Of a stretch of DNA of 64,000 bases, positions 48,470 through 58,136 are shown one piece after another. The notes under the pieces were generated by a model. It did no database searches, was not told the DNA's origin, and worked only from the letters and a program-made list of their open reading frames with translations. The stretch spans positions 248,001-312,000 of the forward strand of contig CALXPQ010000001.1 of NCBI GenBank assembly GCA_944390485.1. The letters are read 5' to 3'. Every line of letters starts with the position of its first letter. Position 1 is the stretch's first letter. This DNA is from Veillonellales bacterium (GTDB taxonomy: Bacteria; Bacillota; Negativicutes; Veillonellales; Dialisteraceae). The translations under genes and the position numbers were made by a program.

Positions 48470-49151
48470 GCAGATCATAGCCTCCCTTTTTGACGTCGCT
48501 GACGATATGGCCGTCTTCGATGCTGACGACGCGCTTGTGCATGGCATTGACCAGTTCCTTGTTGTGCGTGACCATGATGATTGTCGTGCCCATGTGATTG
48601 ATGTTGTTGAAGAGCTCCATGATCTCTTCCGATGTCACCGGGTCCAGATTGCCTGTCGGTTCATCGGCGATGAGGAGCGTGGGCCGATTCACCAGCGCCC
48701 GGGCAATCGCCACGCGCTGCTGTTCGCCGCCGGACAGCTGCGTGGGATATTCCCCCGCCTTGTTCCGCAGATTGACCAGATCCAGCACGCGGTTCACCTT
48801 TTCCCGGATCTCCTTCTTGCTCCGCGCACCGGTGACGCGCAGGACGAACGCGATATTTTCAAACACCGTCTTTTCCTGCAGCAGACGGAAGTCCTGGAAC
48901 ACGATGCCCAGCTTCCGCCGGTAATACGGCACGCGGCTTTTTTTCAGCTTATTCACTTCCACGCCGTTCACGATGACGGAGCCTTTGTACGGCACCAGTT
49001 CGTGCGTCAGCATTTTGATGAACGTGGATTTCCCAGCGCCGGACGGACCGACGATGAAGACAAATTCCCCTTTGTCCACATGGATATTGATATCCCGCAG
49101 GGCAATCCGCGTCTTAGTGTATTCGATATAGACATGCTCGAGCGTAATCAT
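48462..49151 (-). CDS. ftsE: Cell-division ATP-binding protein FtsE
   Basis: The ABC-type ATPase (229 residues) drives FtsX. It has Walker A GPSGAGKSTFI near 36-46, the Q-loop in GIVFQDFRLL, the signature [15 protein letters not shown] near 140-154, Walker B LLIADEPTGNLD and the H-loop VTHNKEL. The N-terminal MITLEHVYIEYTKT is the usual FtsE start. It is first in the ftsE-ftsX-M23-S41 run, behind a promoter that carries two copies of a 17-bp repeat. Confidence 0.96.
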   Translation of the reverse strand: MITLEHVYIEYTKTRIALRDINIHVDKGEFVFIVGPSGAGKSTFIKMLTHELVPYKGSVIVNGVEVNKLKKSRVPYYRRKLGIVFQDFRLLQEKTVFENIAFVLRVTGARSKKEIREKVNRVLDLVNLRNKAGEYPTQLSGGEQQRVAIARALVNRPTLLIADEPTGNLDPVTSEEIMELFNNINHMGTTIIMVTHNKELVNAMHKRVVSIEDGHIVSDVKKGGYDLHV

Positions 49152-49247
49152 ATCGCGCCTCTCCCATCGATGATGAACGCCGGATGGCCGAAACCGCCGG
49201 CCGTCCAGTCTTTACGTTTTCGTCTTCCCCGAGACGATACTTATTCT

Positions 49248-49276
49248 TTTATAATCTACTTTCCCGATTTCCGCAA
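49248..49276 (-). promoter_or_regulatory. Predicted promoter of ftsEX
   Basis: On the minus strand TTGCGG (49271-49276) and TATAAA (49248-49253) are separated by 17 bases. The start codon is about 100 bases downstream. Confidence 0.6.
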
Positions 49277-49296
49277 GTCACTTTCCCGATTTCCGC
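49258..49296. repeat. Tandem 17-bp direct repeat at the ftsEX promoter
   Basis: ACTTTCCCGATTTCCGC occurs at 49258-49274 and again at 49280-49296, a 22-base period or about two helical turns. The first copy covers most of the -35 box and the spacer. Confidence 0.85.
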
Positions 49297-49335
49297 CCTG
49301 ATCCGGCATCGGCCCGCCGCCGGACGGGAAACTGG

Positions 49336-49381
49336 CACAGGAAAACGGTCCTGCCCGCCTGCGCGGAACAGAACCGTTTCC
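49336..49381 (-). terminator. Hairpin after the transketolase genes, probable terminator
   Basis: An imperfect 13-bp stem (49340-49353 with 49369-49381) has T residues at the minus-strand 3' end. It starts about ten bases after the stop codon. Confidence 0.55.
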
Positions 49382-49391
49382 AATTGCTTCA

Positions 49392-50324
49392 TTATTTTCT
49401 TTTATACAGCTGGAGCGCCGTCTCGGCGATGTGCGCCGCCGTGAGTCCGTACGCCTTCAGCAGGTCGTCCGCCTTGCCGGATTCGCCGAACCGGTCTTCC
49501 ACACCGATCATCGCCATGGGAACCGGACAATTTTTGACCACGACTTCCGCCACTGCGCTGCCCAGGCCGCCCCGGACGGAATGTTCTTCTGCCGTGACGA
49601 TGGCTCCGGTATCGGAAGCCGCCTTGATGATGGCCTCTTCATCGATCGGCTTGATGGAGCTCATGTTGATGACGCGGGCTGTGATGCCGGCTCCTTTCAG
49701 GATATCCGCCGCCGCGAGCGCTTTTGCCGTCATGATGCCGCAGCCGATCAGCGTGATGTCGTAGCCCTTGCGGAGGACCGCCGCCTTCCCGGGGACAAAC
49801 GGCGCATCCGGATCGGTGATGTCGTCGCATTTCGCGCGGCCCATGCGGATGTACACCGGCCCTTTATACCCGGCAGCCCATTTGACCGCCGCCTTCGTTT
49901 CCGCCGCGTCGGCCGGCACGATGACCGTCATGTTCGGCAGGACGCGCATGAGTGCGATATCTTCCAGCATCTGATGAGTCGCGCCGTCTTCGCCGACGGT
50001 GAGGCCGGCATGCGTCAGCGCCACTTTGACATTGAGATTCGGGTAGCAGATGGAATTGCGGATCTGCTCATAAGCGCGGCCCGCCCCGAAAATGGCAAAT
50101 GTGGAAGCGAAAGGAATCTTGCCCGCCGCCGCAAGTCCGGCCGCTGTGCTCATCATATTGCCTTCCGCGATGCCGCAGTCGAAGAAACGCTCCGGATAAA
50201 CCTTGGCGAAATCCTGCGTCTTCGTCGAAGCAGACAGGTCTGCATCGAGGACGACCAGTTCCGGATAGACCGCGCCGAGTTCCTTCAGCGCTTCGCCGTA
50301 TGCGTCACGAGTTGCCTTGCCCAT
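49392..50324 (-). CDS. tktB: Transketolase, C-terminal subunit
   Basis: The 310-residue subunit carries the pyrimidine-binding and C-terminal domains of a transketolase split into two genes. Features are LDADLSASTKTQDFAK, RFFDCGIAEGNMMSTAAGLA (with the catalytic glutamate), THAGLTVGEDGATHQMLEDI near 112-131 and the C-terminal domain AEEHSVRGGLGSAVAE. ATG codons at 50327 and 50324 both overlap the previous stop; 50324 has the better spacing from GGAGG. With the N-terminal subunit it transfers two-carbon units between sugar phosphates. DXS is excluded by length and split form. Confidence 0.92.
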   Translation of the reverse strand: MGKATRDAYGEALKELGAVYPELVVLDADLSASTKTQDFAKVYPERFFDCGIAEGNMMSTAAGLAAAGKIPFASTFAIFGAGRAYEQIRNSICYPNLNVKVALTHAGLTVGEDGATHQMLEDIALMRVLPNMTVIVPADAAETKAAVKWAAGYKGPVYIRMGRAKCDDITDPDAPFVPGKAAVLRKGYDITLIGCGIMTAKALAAADILKGAGITARVINMSSIKPIDEEAIIKAASDTGAIVTAEEHSVRGGLGSAVAEVVVKNCPVPMAMIGVEDRFGESGKADDLLKAYGLTAAHIAETALQLYKRK

Positions 50325-51163
50325 CATTCTGCCTCCTCTACTTCTTTCAGGAAATGTTCGCACTGTTCTTCCGTCGGCGCTTTGCCGTGCCATCCGACCT
50401 GGCCTTCCACTTCCGGCACGCCTTTGCCCTTGATGGTCTTCATGATGATGACTGTCGGCTGACCGCTGACAGTCCGCGCTTCTTCCAGCGCTTCATGAAG
50501 CGCTTCCACATCGTGGCCGTCCGCATGGATCACATGCCAGCCAAACGCTGCGAATTTTTCATCGATCGGCACAGGAGACATGACGTCGGTAATCTTCCCG
50601 TCGATCTGCAGGCCGTTATTATCCACCAGCGCCGTCAGATGGTCCAGTTTATAATGATGGGCGAACATGGCCGCTTCCCAGATCTGCCCCTCTTCCAGCT
50701 CCCCGTCGCCGAGGATCGCATAGACGCGCCACGAAGCGCCGTCGATCTTTCCGGCCAGCGCCATGCCGCACGCCGCGCTGAATCCCTGTCCCAGAGAACC
50801 GGTCGTCATATCGACGCCGGGCGTATGCTTCATGTCCGGATGGCCCTGCAGGACCGCGCCTTCCTGCCGGAGATGGTCCAGCCACTCTTTCGGGAAATAG
50901 CCCTTCTCCGCCAGCGCCGCATAGAGGCAGGGCGCGCCGTGCCCCTTGGACAGCACCAGGCGGTCCCGGTCCGGCATGGCCGGCTGCGCCGGATCGACAT
51001 GCATTTCATGGAAATACAGCAGCGCCATCACGTCGGCGATGGAGAGAGAACCGCCCGTATGTCCCGAATTGGCTTTCGTAATCATCTTCAGTATATCGAT
51101 GCGGAGCTGTCTGGCTTTTTCACGGATATACCTTACTTCTTCAGCTGTCAGTTTTTCCATCAT
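50324..51163 (-). CDS. tktA: Transketolase, N-terminal subunit
   Basis: The 279-residue subunit binds the diphosphate of thiamine diphosphate. It has the SGHTGGSLSIADVMALLYF block (about 31-49), RDRLVLSKGHGAPCLYAALAE, GSLGQGFSAACGMALAGK and the cofactor motif GDGELEEGQIWEAAMFAHHY ending at VDNNGLQIDG. The C-terminal subunit gene overlaps its stop. It starts eight bases after csaB. The pentose phosphate enzyme rpe at 28467-29111 supplies one of its substrates. Confidence 0.94.
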   Translation of the reverse strand: MMEKLTAEEVRYIREKARQLRIDILKMITKANSGHTGGSLSIADVMALLYFHEMHVDPAQPAMPDRDRLVLSKGHGAPCLYAALAEKGYFPKEWLDHLRQEGAVLQGHPDMKHTPGVDMTTGSLGQGFSAACGMALAGKIDGASWRVYAILGDGELEEGQIWEAAMFAHHYKLDHLTALVDNNGLQIDGKITDVMSPVPIDEKFAAFGWHVIHADGHDVEALHEALEEARTVSGQPTVIIMKTIKGKGVPEVEGQVGWHGKAPTEEQCEHFLKEVEEAE

Positions 51164-51170
51164 GTCCCCC

Positions 51171-52253
51171 TTATCGGTTCACCATATCCTGCAGAATACG
51201 GACCGTCTCTCCGGCACGTTCCCGAAGCGCATCGACGGCCTCCCACCGGCACTGCGTCCTGCCGGAGAGAATCGCTTTCGTCTTATTATACAATTTTTCC
51301 GCATCGAATGCAGAGACGGGAAACACCGCCTCCTGTCCGATGGAGCGGAGGAAATTATCGATCTTCGGATCATAGGAAATGCCGATCAGCGGCACGTGCA
51401 TCAGCGCGGCGAAGATCAGCGCATGGAGGCGCATCCCCACGAGGAGATCGAGACATCCCATGACGGACATCAGTTCCGGCGCGCTGAACGAGCCTTCCAG
51501 GAAGAAGAACCGGTCCGATTTCCCGCGGCAGAGCCTCTCGGCCATATGATTGTCTTCCGGCCACTGCATGGGAATAAAGACGACGGCGGCGTCTTCTTCG
51601 GCCAGACGATCGATATAGCTGCTGAATTTGTCCGCCCACTGCTCGGCGTCCAGCCAGTTCCGCACAGAGATGCCGATGATTTTTTTCCCTTCCGGCACGC
51701 CGGCTTCTTTCAGAATCTCCCGCCCGCGGTCCGTCGAGACCTTCGGCAGGGACAGCACGGAATCCGCCGTCGCATAGACCGGCGCTTTCACGCCGAGCGA
51801 CTCCAGCAGATGCTTGGATTTCTCATCTCGCACCGTGATGGCATCCACATGGGACAAAACCCGTCGGAGGAGCGCGCACACCCATTTCCGGCGAAGCGGC
51901 CCGATGCCCTGTCCGTAAAGAAAGACGCGCTTTCCGCAGAGAATACCCGCCAGGATGATGGACAGATAGTACAGGAGGCTCCGGCTGCTGGTCACGTCCT
52001 GCAGAAGGCTCCCGCCGCCGCTGATGAGGAGATCGCAGGACAGGATATGCCGGGCGATGGCCAGTCCCCCGAAGCGGGGAATCGCCCGGGTATGGAATTT
52101 CCGGGCCGTTTCTTCCGGAGTTCCGGAGATCACGGTGGTCTCCACGCCGGGGAAGCTCTGCCGCAGCGCGCGGAGGATCGCGTACAGCATGGCCTCGTCT
52201 CCGGCATTGCTGAACCCGTAATACCCGGAAATTACGACCTTATACCCTGCCAT
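51171..52253 (-). CDS. csaB: Polysaccharide pyruvyl transferase CsaB
   Basis: The 360-residue protein has the two-domain pyruvyl transferase fold. Family parts are VVISGYYGFSNAGDEAML (5-22), DLLISGGGSLLQDVTSSRS near 83-101, GQGIGPLRR, VRDEKS and GMRLHALIFAALMHVPLIGISY near 285-306 (seen as MRLHALIFAALMHVPLIG). CsaB puts a ketal pyruvate on a wall polymer that anchors S-layer-homology proteins; in Negativicutes SLH-type porins tether the outer membrane, so envelope attachment is a reasonable but unproven role. ATG 52253 has GGAG at six bases; a TTG at 52265 is less likely. Confidence 0.93.
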   Translation of the reverse strand: MAGYKVVISGYYGFSNAGDEAMLYAILRALRQSFPGVETTVISGTPEETARKFHTRAIPRFGGLAIARHILSCDLLISGGGSLLQDVTSSRSLLYYLSIILAGILCGKRVFLYGQGIGPLRRKWVCALLRRVLSHVDAITVRDEKSKHLLESLGVKAPVYATADSVLSLPKVSTDRGREILKEAGVPEGKKIIGISVRNWLDAEQWADKFSSYIDRLAEEDAAVVFIPMQWPEDNHMAERLCRGKSDRFFFLEGSFSAPELMSVMGCLDLLVGMRLHALIFAALMHVPLIGISYDPKIDNFLRSIGQEAVFPVSAFDAEKLYNKTKAILSGRTQCRWEAVDALRERAGETVRILQDMVNR

Positions 52254-54258
52254 ACCGTTCTCCAAAGAATTTCGTCAGCCGCAGAAGGATCATCACGCCG
52301 ATGACGGCGCAGATCCCGGCCAGCGTCCCTGCGGCCAGCCCGTCCAGACCGCGGATGAAGCTCAGGATGAAGGGGCTCCGCATATGGGCAAAAGTCTCCA
52401 CCATAGACCCCTGTCCGATCGTCACCGCCACGATCAGGAGATAATGCAGGACCTGCGGCCACCGCGCATACAGCGCCGCCAGCGACAGGAAGACCGCCGG
52501 ATGGCCGAAGAGGAATTCTTTCTCCCGCGGCCGGGCGTACATATTGTCCTCTAGGAAACGGCGCAGCGCGATTTCAAAGCCGGGGACGGGCGCCATATTG
52601 TTCCCGCTGCGCCCCACGAACATGAAGCCCGCGAAAGCCAGCAGACCCAGCCCTGCCAGCAGGCCCAGCTTGATCGGGATGCGGCAGAAATTTCTCACAA
52701 AATCCACGAAATCCCGGTCGCTCGCCACCACTTTCCCGAAGAAAGGAAAATGCTGGATGTAAATCAGCGTGATCAGGACCAGCGGCAGGACGAAAGTGAG
52801 CTTGACCCCGCGGAAGATCGCGATCTCAAGGAAGAAGCGGATATCCCCAAGGATCGCGCTCACGAAGACGCCCCCGCAGAGGGACAGGAGCCCGCAGCAC
52901 CAGAGCACTGCCGCGCCCTCTCCGAAAAGTGCCAGTCCGCTTTTTTTTGTCTCCGCCTCTGCTTTTTTCGCCAGACAGTACTGCAGGAACGCCGATACGA
53001 TGACCACCGGCGTACAGATCTCCGTGCCGAGCGCCAGCATCTGGAGCGGCAGGAGAGACTGCGGGGCCAGCCAGAACAGGCCCTGCGTCAGCGCAAATCC
53101 CGCCCCCCAGATCAGCCAGGCAAAGCGGACCAGACAGGGCAGGAGACACAGCAGCGCGATGACGCACAGCGACAGCGCCCCCGTCATAGCAGCAGCGCGC
53201 AGCACCGGATTCGGGAAATACGGCTCCATCTGGGACGCTTTCCCTACCTGGAACCCGTGCTCTTCCAGACGGTCCTTGACCATGGAAATGTATTCCGCAT
53301 TCGTCTCGTTCAAACTCTTCCCGCCCATGGCATATTTGTACGACGGGAACAGATTCATGCGGATATTCCGCTCGATGTCACTGATATAGAACCGGGCGGA
53401 CGCTTCTTCCGGCGTGAGCTGCACCAGTTCGTTCTGCGCCATGGCATAGAGCCGGATGGTATTGAAATTCGAGTCCTTCACGAGATCCAGCGTGCCCGCC
53501 TGATTTTCAAAGCCGAGCTGCGACTGCGCCTCGATCAGCACGACGGGCACATGGCGCTCCGCCATGGCCTGCCGGAAATAATCCAGCTGTTCCCGGTAGC
53601 CGAACGCTTCCTTGCCCACGAACAGGACGGCGCTGACCTTGTCAGATGCGTCGACCGCCCGCAGGAATTCATCCACGTCCTCCTTGTCCGGATGGCTCAC
53701 ATTGAGCGGGCGGAGGACCAGATAGAATCCGGATTCCGCCGCTTCTTTGACCCGCGCCGGCAGGATGCCCACCGGCATTTCCAGGAATTTCATCCAGTCC
53801 GCCTGGATCTCCAGTGTCTGGATGCCGCCGTCCATGGTGATCCTGTGGACGCGGTCCGCTCCGAGACGGAGACGGAGGCTCCGTTCCAGATCACAGAAAA
53901 ATTCCCAGCCGTTCGCTTTTCGGGAAGGCTGGATATAGATCCGGTCGTGGAAAATTTCAGAATGGGCCCCGGAAAACGCCGCCATGTCCGCGCCGCGGTA
54001 GATCATGGCATCGCCCCGGTCCATGATTTTGGTCGGGGTATCGTCATACAGGGCCAGCGACGTGATGCCGCTCTCCCTGTACAGCGCAAAAAAGTCCCCC
54101 TGCGAACGGTCTTCGAGCTTGTCATAGTCGTAGACCATCTCGACAGTCTGGTCATCGGCTTCTACATGGTACCGCTCATAGGAAATACAGGCGGCGGCGA
54201 GGAAGCCGATAAAGACCAGTGCAAACAGGCACCGAAAAGTGAATCCATGCAGACGCAT
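52240..54258 (-). CDS. DUF5693-family polytopic membrane protein
   Basis: The 672-residue protein has one N-terminal membrane helix (about 9-26), a soluble extracytoplasmic domain of about 310 residues with a TIM-barrel-like strand pattern (GIQTLEIQADW, GFYLVLRPLNVS, VSAVLFVGKEAFGY, VPVVLIEAQSQLGF) and a C-terminal half with roughly ten membrane helices (from about 355 onward). This architecture, next to csaB, matches DUF5693. The function is unknown; the neighbourhood suggests envelope polymer handling. It overlaps csaB by 14 bases and starts 13 bases after prfB. Confidence 0.82.
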   Translation of the reverse strand: MRLHGFTFRCLFALVFIGFLAAACISYERYHVEADDQTVEMVYDYDKLEDRSQGDFFALYRESGITSLALYDDTPTKIMDRGDAMIYRGADMAAFSGAHSEIFHDRIYIQPSRKANGWEFFCDLERSLRLRLGADRVHRITMDGGIQTLEIQADWMKFLEMPVGILPARVKEAAESGFYLVLRPLNVSHPDKEDVDEFLRAVDASDKVSAVLFVGKEAFGYREQLDYFRQAMAERHVPVVLIEAQSQLGFENQAGTLDLVKDSNFNTIRLYAMAQNELVQLTPEEASARFYISDIERNIRMNLFPSYKYAMGGKSLNETNAEYISMVKDRLEEHGFQVGKASQMEPYFPNPVLRAAAMTGALSLCVIALLCLLPCLVRFAWLIWGAGFALTQGLFWLAPQSLLPLQMLALGTEICTPVVIVSAFLQYCLAKKAEAETKKSGLALFGEGAAVLWCCGLLSLCGGVFVSAILGDIRFFLEIAIFRGVKLTFVLPLVLITLIYIQHFPFFGKVVASDRDFVDFVRNFCRIPIKLGLLAGLGLLAFAGFMFVGRSGNNMAPVPGFEIALRRFLEDNMYARPREKEFLFGHPAVFLSLAALYARWPQVLHYLLIVAVTIGQGSMVETFAHMRSPFILSFIRGLDGLAAGTLAGICAVIGVMILLRLTKFFGERYGRV

Positions 54259-54271
54259 GTACTTCCGCTCC

Positions 54272-55388
54272 TTACGATTTGAATTTCTGTTTCTTCAGGT
54301 AACCTTCGATGAATTCGTCCAGATTCCCGTCCATGACGGACTGGATGTTCCCCGTCTCGATGCCGGTCCGGTTGTCCTTGACCAGCGTATACGGCTGGAA
54401 CACATAGGAGCGGATCTGGCTTCCCCATTCGATCGCCTGCTGCTCCCCTTCGATGCTCTTTTTCAGTTTTTCCCGCTTTTCGAGCTCCAGTTCGAAGAGC
54501 TTGGACCGGAGCATGCGGAGGCACTGCTCCTTGTTCTGCAGCTGGGAGCGCTCTGTCTGGCAGGCCGCCACGATGCCCGTGGGGATGTGCGTCATGCGGA
54601 CGGCGGAACTCGTCTTATTGATATGCTGGCCGCCGGCACCGGACGAACGATAATAGTCGACGCGCACGTCGGCCATATTCAGGTTGACTTCCACATCATC
54701 GGTGATTTCCGGCATGACATCCACCGCAGAGAAGGACGTATGACGGCGCTTCGCCGCGTCAAAGGGAGAGATGCGGACCAGGCGGTGCACGCCTTTTTCC
54801 GACTTCAGCATGCCGTAGGCAAACTTGCCTTTGAACATGTATTCCGCGTTCTTCACGCCCGCTTCATCGCCGGGCAGCATGTTCAGCTCTTCCACTCCAA
54901 AACCGTGATCCTGCGCCCATTTCAGGTACATGCGGATCAGCATCTGCGTCCAGTCCTGCGCCTCTGTGCCGCCGGCGCCGGCGTGGAACGTCACGATGGC
55001 ATTGTTGTCGTCATATTCGTCCGAAAGCAGGAGTTCGATCTCTTTCTTGTCGAGCTGCGCTTTCAGACGCTCCATTTCTTCCGCGATCTCCGGCTCCATG
55101 GACTGGTCGTCCTCTTCGATGGCCATATCCAGGATCTCTTTCAGACTTTCGGCCTGATCGAAAAGGCGGGTGTACGTATCGTAGGCTTCTTTTGCTTCCG
55201 TCGCTTCCTGAGAAATCTTTCGCGCTTTGTCTGCATCGTCCCAGAAAGTAGGGTCGCTCATCTGCACGTCGTAACTGGTGATTCGTTCTTTCAGTTTAGG
55301 TAAGTCAAAGTGAATCCCTGATTTCTCTTTCGTGATTCAGCAGATCGGCCAATGTTTTTTTCAAATCTTCCAGCATCTGTTTTCTCAT
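54272..55388 (-). CDS. prfB: Peptide chain release factor 2, with programmed +1 frameshift
   Basis: RF2 recognises UAA and UGA. Codons 1-27 run from ATG 55388 to CTT 55310-55308 and end at an in-frame TGA (55307-55305). Slipping one base forward gives GAC and continues as DLPKLKERITSYDVQMSDPTFWDD to the stop at 54272, seen as DLPKLKERITSY then QMSDPTFWDD. The minus-strand site AGGG-ATTCA-CTTTGAC has the same spacing as the E. coli RF2 site. The catalytic GGQ lies in SSGAGGQHINKT. Total length is about 371 residues (367 from ATG 55376). RF2 levels should autoregulate through the slippery site. Confidence 0.93.
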
Positions 55389-55450
55389 CTCGCTTTCTTT
55401 ATCCTGCCGTCCGGCAGGCCATTCACAATCTTGTCCCTGTACAGGACCGT

Positions 55451-57952
55451 TTATTTCTTTTCTTCGCCTTCCGGCTCCGCATCCGCCGTGACGGGGGCAT
55501 TGGTGTTTTCATCCACATAGTGCTCCGTGGCGCCCTTCAGCGGGTCCGCTTCCTGCGGCACATCCTGCTGCGCCGCGGGCTGTGTGTCCGCTTCGCTGGT
55601 GAACCGGATCTGGATGTGATAGAGGTACAGGATGATCGTCTCCATCATGGCATGCTGCATCTCTTCATACATGTCGAACGCTTCGACCTTGTATTCCACG
55701 ATGGGGTTTCTCTGCCCGTAGGAGCGGAGGTTGATCCCTTCTTTCAGCATATCCATATCGTCCAGGTGTTCCATCCACTTGGAGTCGACCACCTTCAGCA
55801 TGATCGCCTTTTCCAGTTCGCGCATCATGACGGAGCCGATGGAGGCTTCCCGCGCATCGTAGGTATCGTGGGCGCATTTCTTGAGGCGTTCTTCCACTTC
55901 TTCTCTGGACAGGTCTTCAATCTCTTCCAGTTTGATTTCGCCCGGCGCGAGGAAGTACTTTTCACAATACTTGAGCAGGCCTGCGAAATCCCATTCTTCC
56001 GGATACAGCTTCGCGTTGGCGTACGTATCGAGTCCCTCGTTGATCAGCGTGTCGACCATATTCATGATCTGGTCTTTCATGTTCTGCCCTTCGAGGATCT
56101 TGCGGCGTTCCTCATAGAGGACCTTGCGCTGCTGATTCATGACGTCGTCGTATTCCAGCACGTATTTGCGGATGTCGAAGTTTCTCGTCTCCACGCGTTT
56201 CTGCGCTTTCCGGATGGCGTTGGATACCATGGTGCTCTTGATCTCTTCGTCTTCGTCGAGCCCCATCTTCTCCATGAATTTCTTGATGTTGTCCCCGCCG
56301 AAGATGCGCATGAGATCGTCTTCCAGCGACAGGAAGAACTGGCTGCTCCCCGGGTCGCCCTGACGGCCCGCACGGCCGCGGAGCTGATTGTCGATGCGGC
56401 GGCTTTCATGGCGTTCCGTGCCGATGATGGCGAGGCCCCCCAGTTCCGCGACGCCTTCGCCCAGCACAATATCCGTGCCGCGGCCCGCCATGTTCGTCGC
56501 GATGGTGACCTGTCCCTTCTGGCCGGCCTGCGCTACGATGTGCGCTTCCATCTCATGGTATTTCGCATTCAGCACATTGTGGACGATGCCTGCCTGCTTC
56601 AGCATGCGGGACAGCTCCTCCGACTGCTCGATGGACGTGGTGCCGATCAGGATCGGCTGGCCCGTCTTGTGCCGGCGGATGACTTCGCGGACCACGGCTT
56701 TATATTTGCCGCGCTTCGTCTTGAAGATGACGTCCGGCAGATCCTTTCTTTGGATCGGCTTGTTCGTCGGGATCTGGACGACTTCCAGCCCGTAGATCTT
56801 GATGAATTCCTGCTCTTCGGTCTTGGCGGTGCCCGTCATGCCGGCCAGCTTGTCATACATGCGGAAATAGTTCTGGAACGTGATGGTCGCCAGCGTCTGG
56901 CTCTCCCGTTCCACCTGCAGGCCTTCCTTGGCTTCTATGGCCTGATGGAGCCCGTCGGAATACCGGCGGCCGTACATCAGGCGGCCTGTGAATTCATCGA
57001 CGATGATGACTTTGCCGTCTTTCACGACGTAGTCTCGGTCGCGGATCATCATGGTCTGCGCGCGCAGGGCCTGCGTGAAGAGGTGGTTCAGCTCCAGATT
57101 CTCCGCATCATACAGGTTTTCCACGCCGAGCATCTTTTCCATCTTGGCGACGCCCGACTCCGTCGGCGCGACGGTCTTCTGCTTCTCGTCGATGGTGTAG
57201 TCTTCATCCTTGACCAGCTTCGGCACGCACTGGGCCAGCTTGTAATAATCGTCCGTCGATTTCTGTCCCGGCCCGGAAATGATAAGCGGCGTGCGGGCTT
57301 CGTCGATGAGGATGCTGTCCACTTCGTCGATCAGGCAGTAATGCAGCGGGCGCTGCACCATCTGGTCGACGGAGATGACCATATTGTCGCGGAGGTAATC
57401 GAACCCGAATTCGTTGTTCGTCCCATAAGTGATGTCCGAATTGTAAGCCAGCTTTCTCTGGTGGAAATCCATGTCATGGACGATCAGGCCGACGGACAGG
57501 CCGAGGAATTTATAGACCTGCCCCATCCATTCGCTGTCGCGCTTGGCCAGATAGTCATTGACCGTGATGACGTGGACGCCCTTGCCCTCCAGGGCGTTGA
57601 GGTACGTCGGGGCCGTCGCCACGAGCGTTTTGCCTTCGCCGGTGCTCATCTCGGCGATCTTCCCCTGATGCAGGACGATGCCGCCGATCAGCTGCACGTC
57701 GAAATGCCGCATGCCCAGCACGCGGCGGGACGCTTCGCGCACCACGGCGAACGCTTCCGGCAGGATGTCGTCCAGCGTTTCCCCTTTGGCCAGCCGCTCT
57801 TTGAATTCCAGCGTCTTGCCGGCGAGCGACGTGTCGCTCAGGTTCCGCATGGTGTCTTCCAGCGGATTGATTTTCTGTTCTACGATCTTGCGGAGTTTCT
57901 TGACTTCCTTCTCGTTCGAGCCGTTGAACAGTCTATCGAGAATCTTCAGCAT
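55451..57952 (-). CDS. secA: Protein translocase ATPase SecA
   Basis: The ATPase (833 residues) pushes proteins through SecYEG. It has [20 protein letters not shown] near 101-120 (Walker A), [21 protein letters not shown] (seen as [19 protein letters not shown]), the [16 protein letters not shown] helicase motif near 482 and [20 protein letters not shown] (in part [14 protein letters not shown]). The C-terminal tail is acidic ([11 protein letters not shown]) and lacks the zinc-binding CxCxSG motif found in many SecA proteins. Start [11 protein letters not shown] follows AAAAAAGGAG. prfB follows after 62 bases, the common secA-prfB order. Confidence 0.97.
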   Translation of the reverse strand: MLKILDRLFNGSNEKEVKKLRKIVEQKINPLEDTMRNLSDTSLAGKTLEFKERLAKGETLDDILPEAFAVVREASRRVLGMRHFDVQLIGGIVLHQGKIAEMSTGEGKTLVATAPTYLNALEGKGVHVITVNDYLAKRDSEWMGQVYKFLGLSVGLIVHDMDFHQRKLAYNSDITYGTNNEFGFDYLRDNMVISVDQMVQRPLHYCLIDEVDSILIDEARTPLIISGPGQKSTDDYYKLAQCVPKLVKDEDYTIDEKQKTVAPTESGVAKMEKMLGVENLYDAENLELNHLFTQALRAQTMMIRDRDYVVKDGKVIIVDEFTGRLMYGRRYSDGLHQAIEAKEGLQVERESQTLATITFQNYFRMYDKLAGMTGTAKTEEQEFIKIYGLEVVQIPTNKPIQRKDLPDVIFKTKRGKYKAVVREVIRRHKTGQPILIGTTSIEQSEELSRMLKQAGIVHNVLNAKYHEMEAHIVAQAGQKGQVTIATNMAGRGTDIVLGEGVAELGGLAIIGTERHESRRIDNQLRGRAGRQGDPGSSQFFLSLEDDLMRIFGGDNIKKFMEKMGLDEDEEIKSTMVSNAIRKAQKRVETRNFDIRKYVLEYDDVMNQQRKVLYEERRKILEGQNMKDQIMNMVDTLINEGLDTYANAKLYPEEWDFAGLLKYCEKYFLAPGEIKLEEIEDLSREEVEERLKKCAHDTYDAREASIGSVMMRELEKAIMLKVVDSKWMEHLDDMDMLKEGINLRSYGQRNPIVEYKVEAFDMYEEMQHAMMETIILYLYHIQIRFTSEADTQPAAQQDVPQEADPLKGATEHYVDENTNAPVTADAEPEGEEKK

Positions 57953-58055
57953 GTATACAGCTCCTTTTTTCTGCGGCTGCGCCTTTTTTCACGGTCTCCG
58001 GAAGCGGAGCCGCGGAAAGACGCATCGCTTTCATAAAAATGTGTATATCAATGTT

Positions 58056-58084
58056 ATTTTAGCAAACTATGCATAAGTAGTCAA
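58056..58084 (-). promoter_or_regulatory. Promoter of secA
   Basis: On the minus strand TTGACT (58079-58084) and TAAAAT (58056-58061) are separated by 17 bases, just after the hpf terminator and about 105 bases before the secA ATG. Confidence 0.72.
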
Positions 58085-58085
58085 A

Positions 58086-58120
58086 AACACGAAAAGAGGA
58101 AAGCCCGCAGGCTCTCCTCT
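58086..58120 (-). terminator. Terminator after hpf
   Basis: AGAGGA and AGCC pair with GGCT and TCCTCT (58095-58120), with two internal mismatches, followed on the minus strand by TTTTC and more T residues. Confidence 0.68.
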
Positions 58121-58136
58121 CTTTCTCATTCCGTAT

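Noticed and set aside
52750..54282. A 510-codon plus-strand frame opposite DUF5693 and the end of prfB
   Set aside because: Its sequence is rich in Arg, Gln and His with no domain pattern, and it covers two genuine minus-strand genes.
55352..58036. An 894-codon plus-strand frame opposite secA
   Set aside because: Rich in Phe, His and Arg like other reverse-complement shadows; secA is unambiguous on the minus strand.
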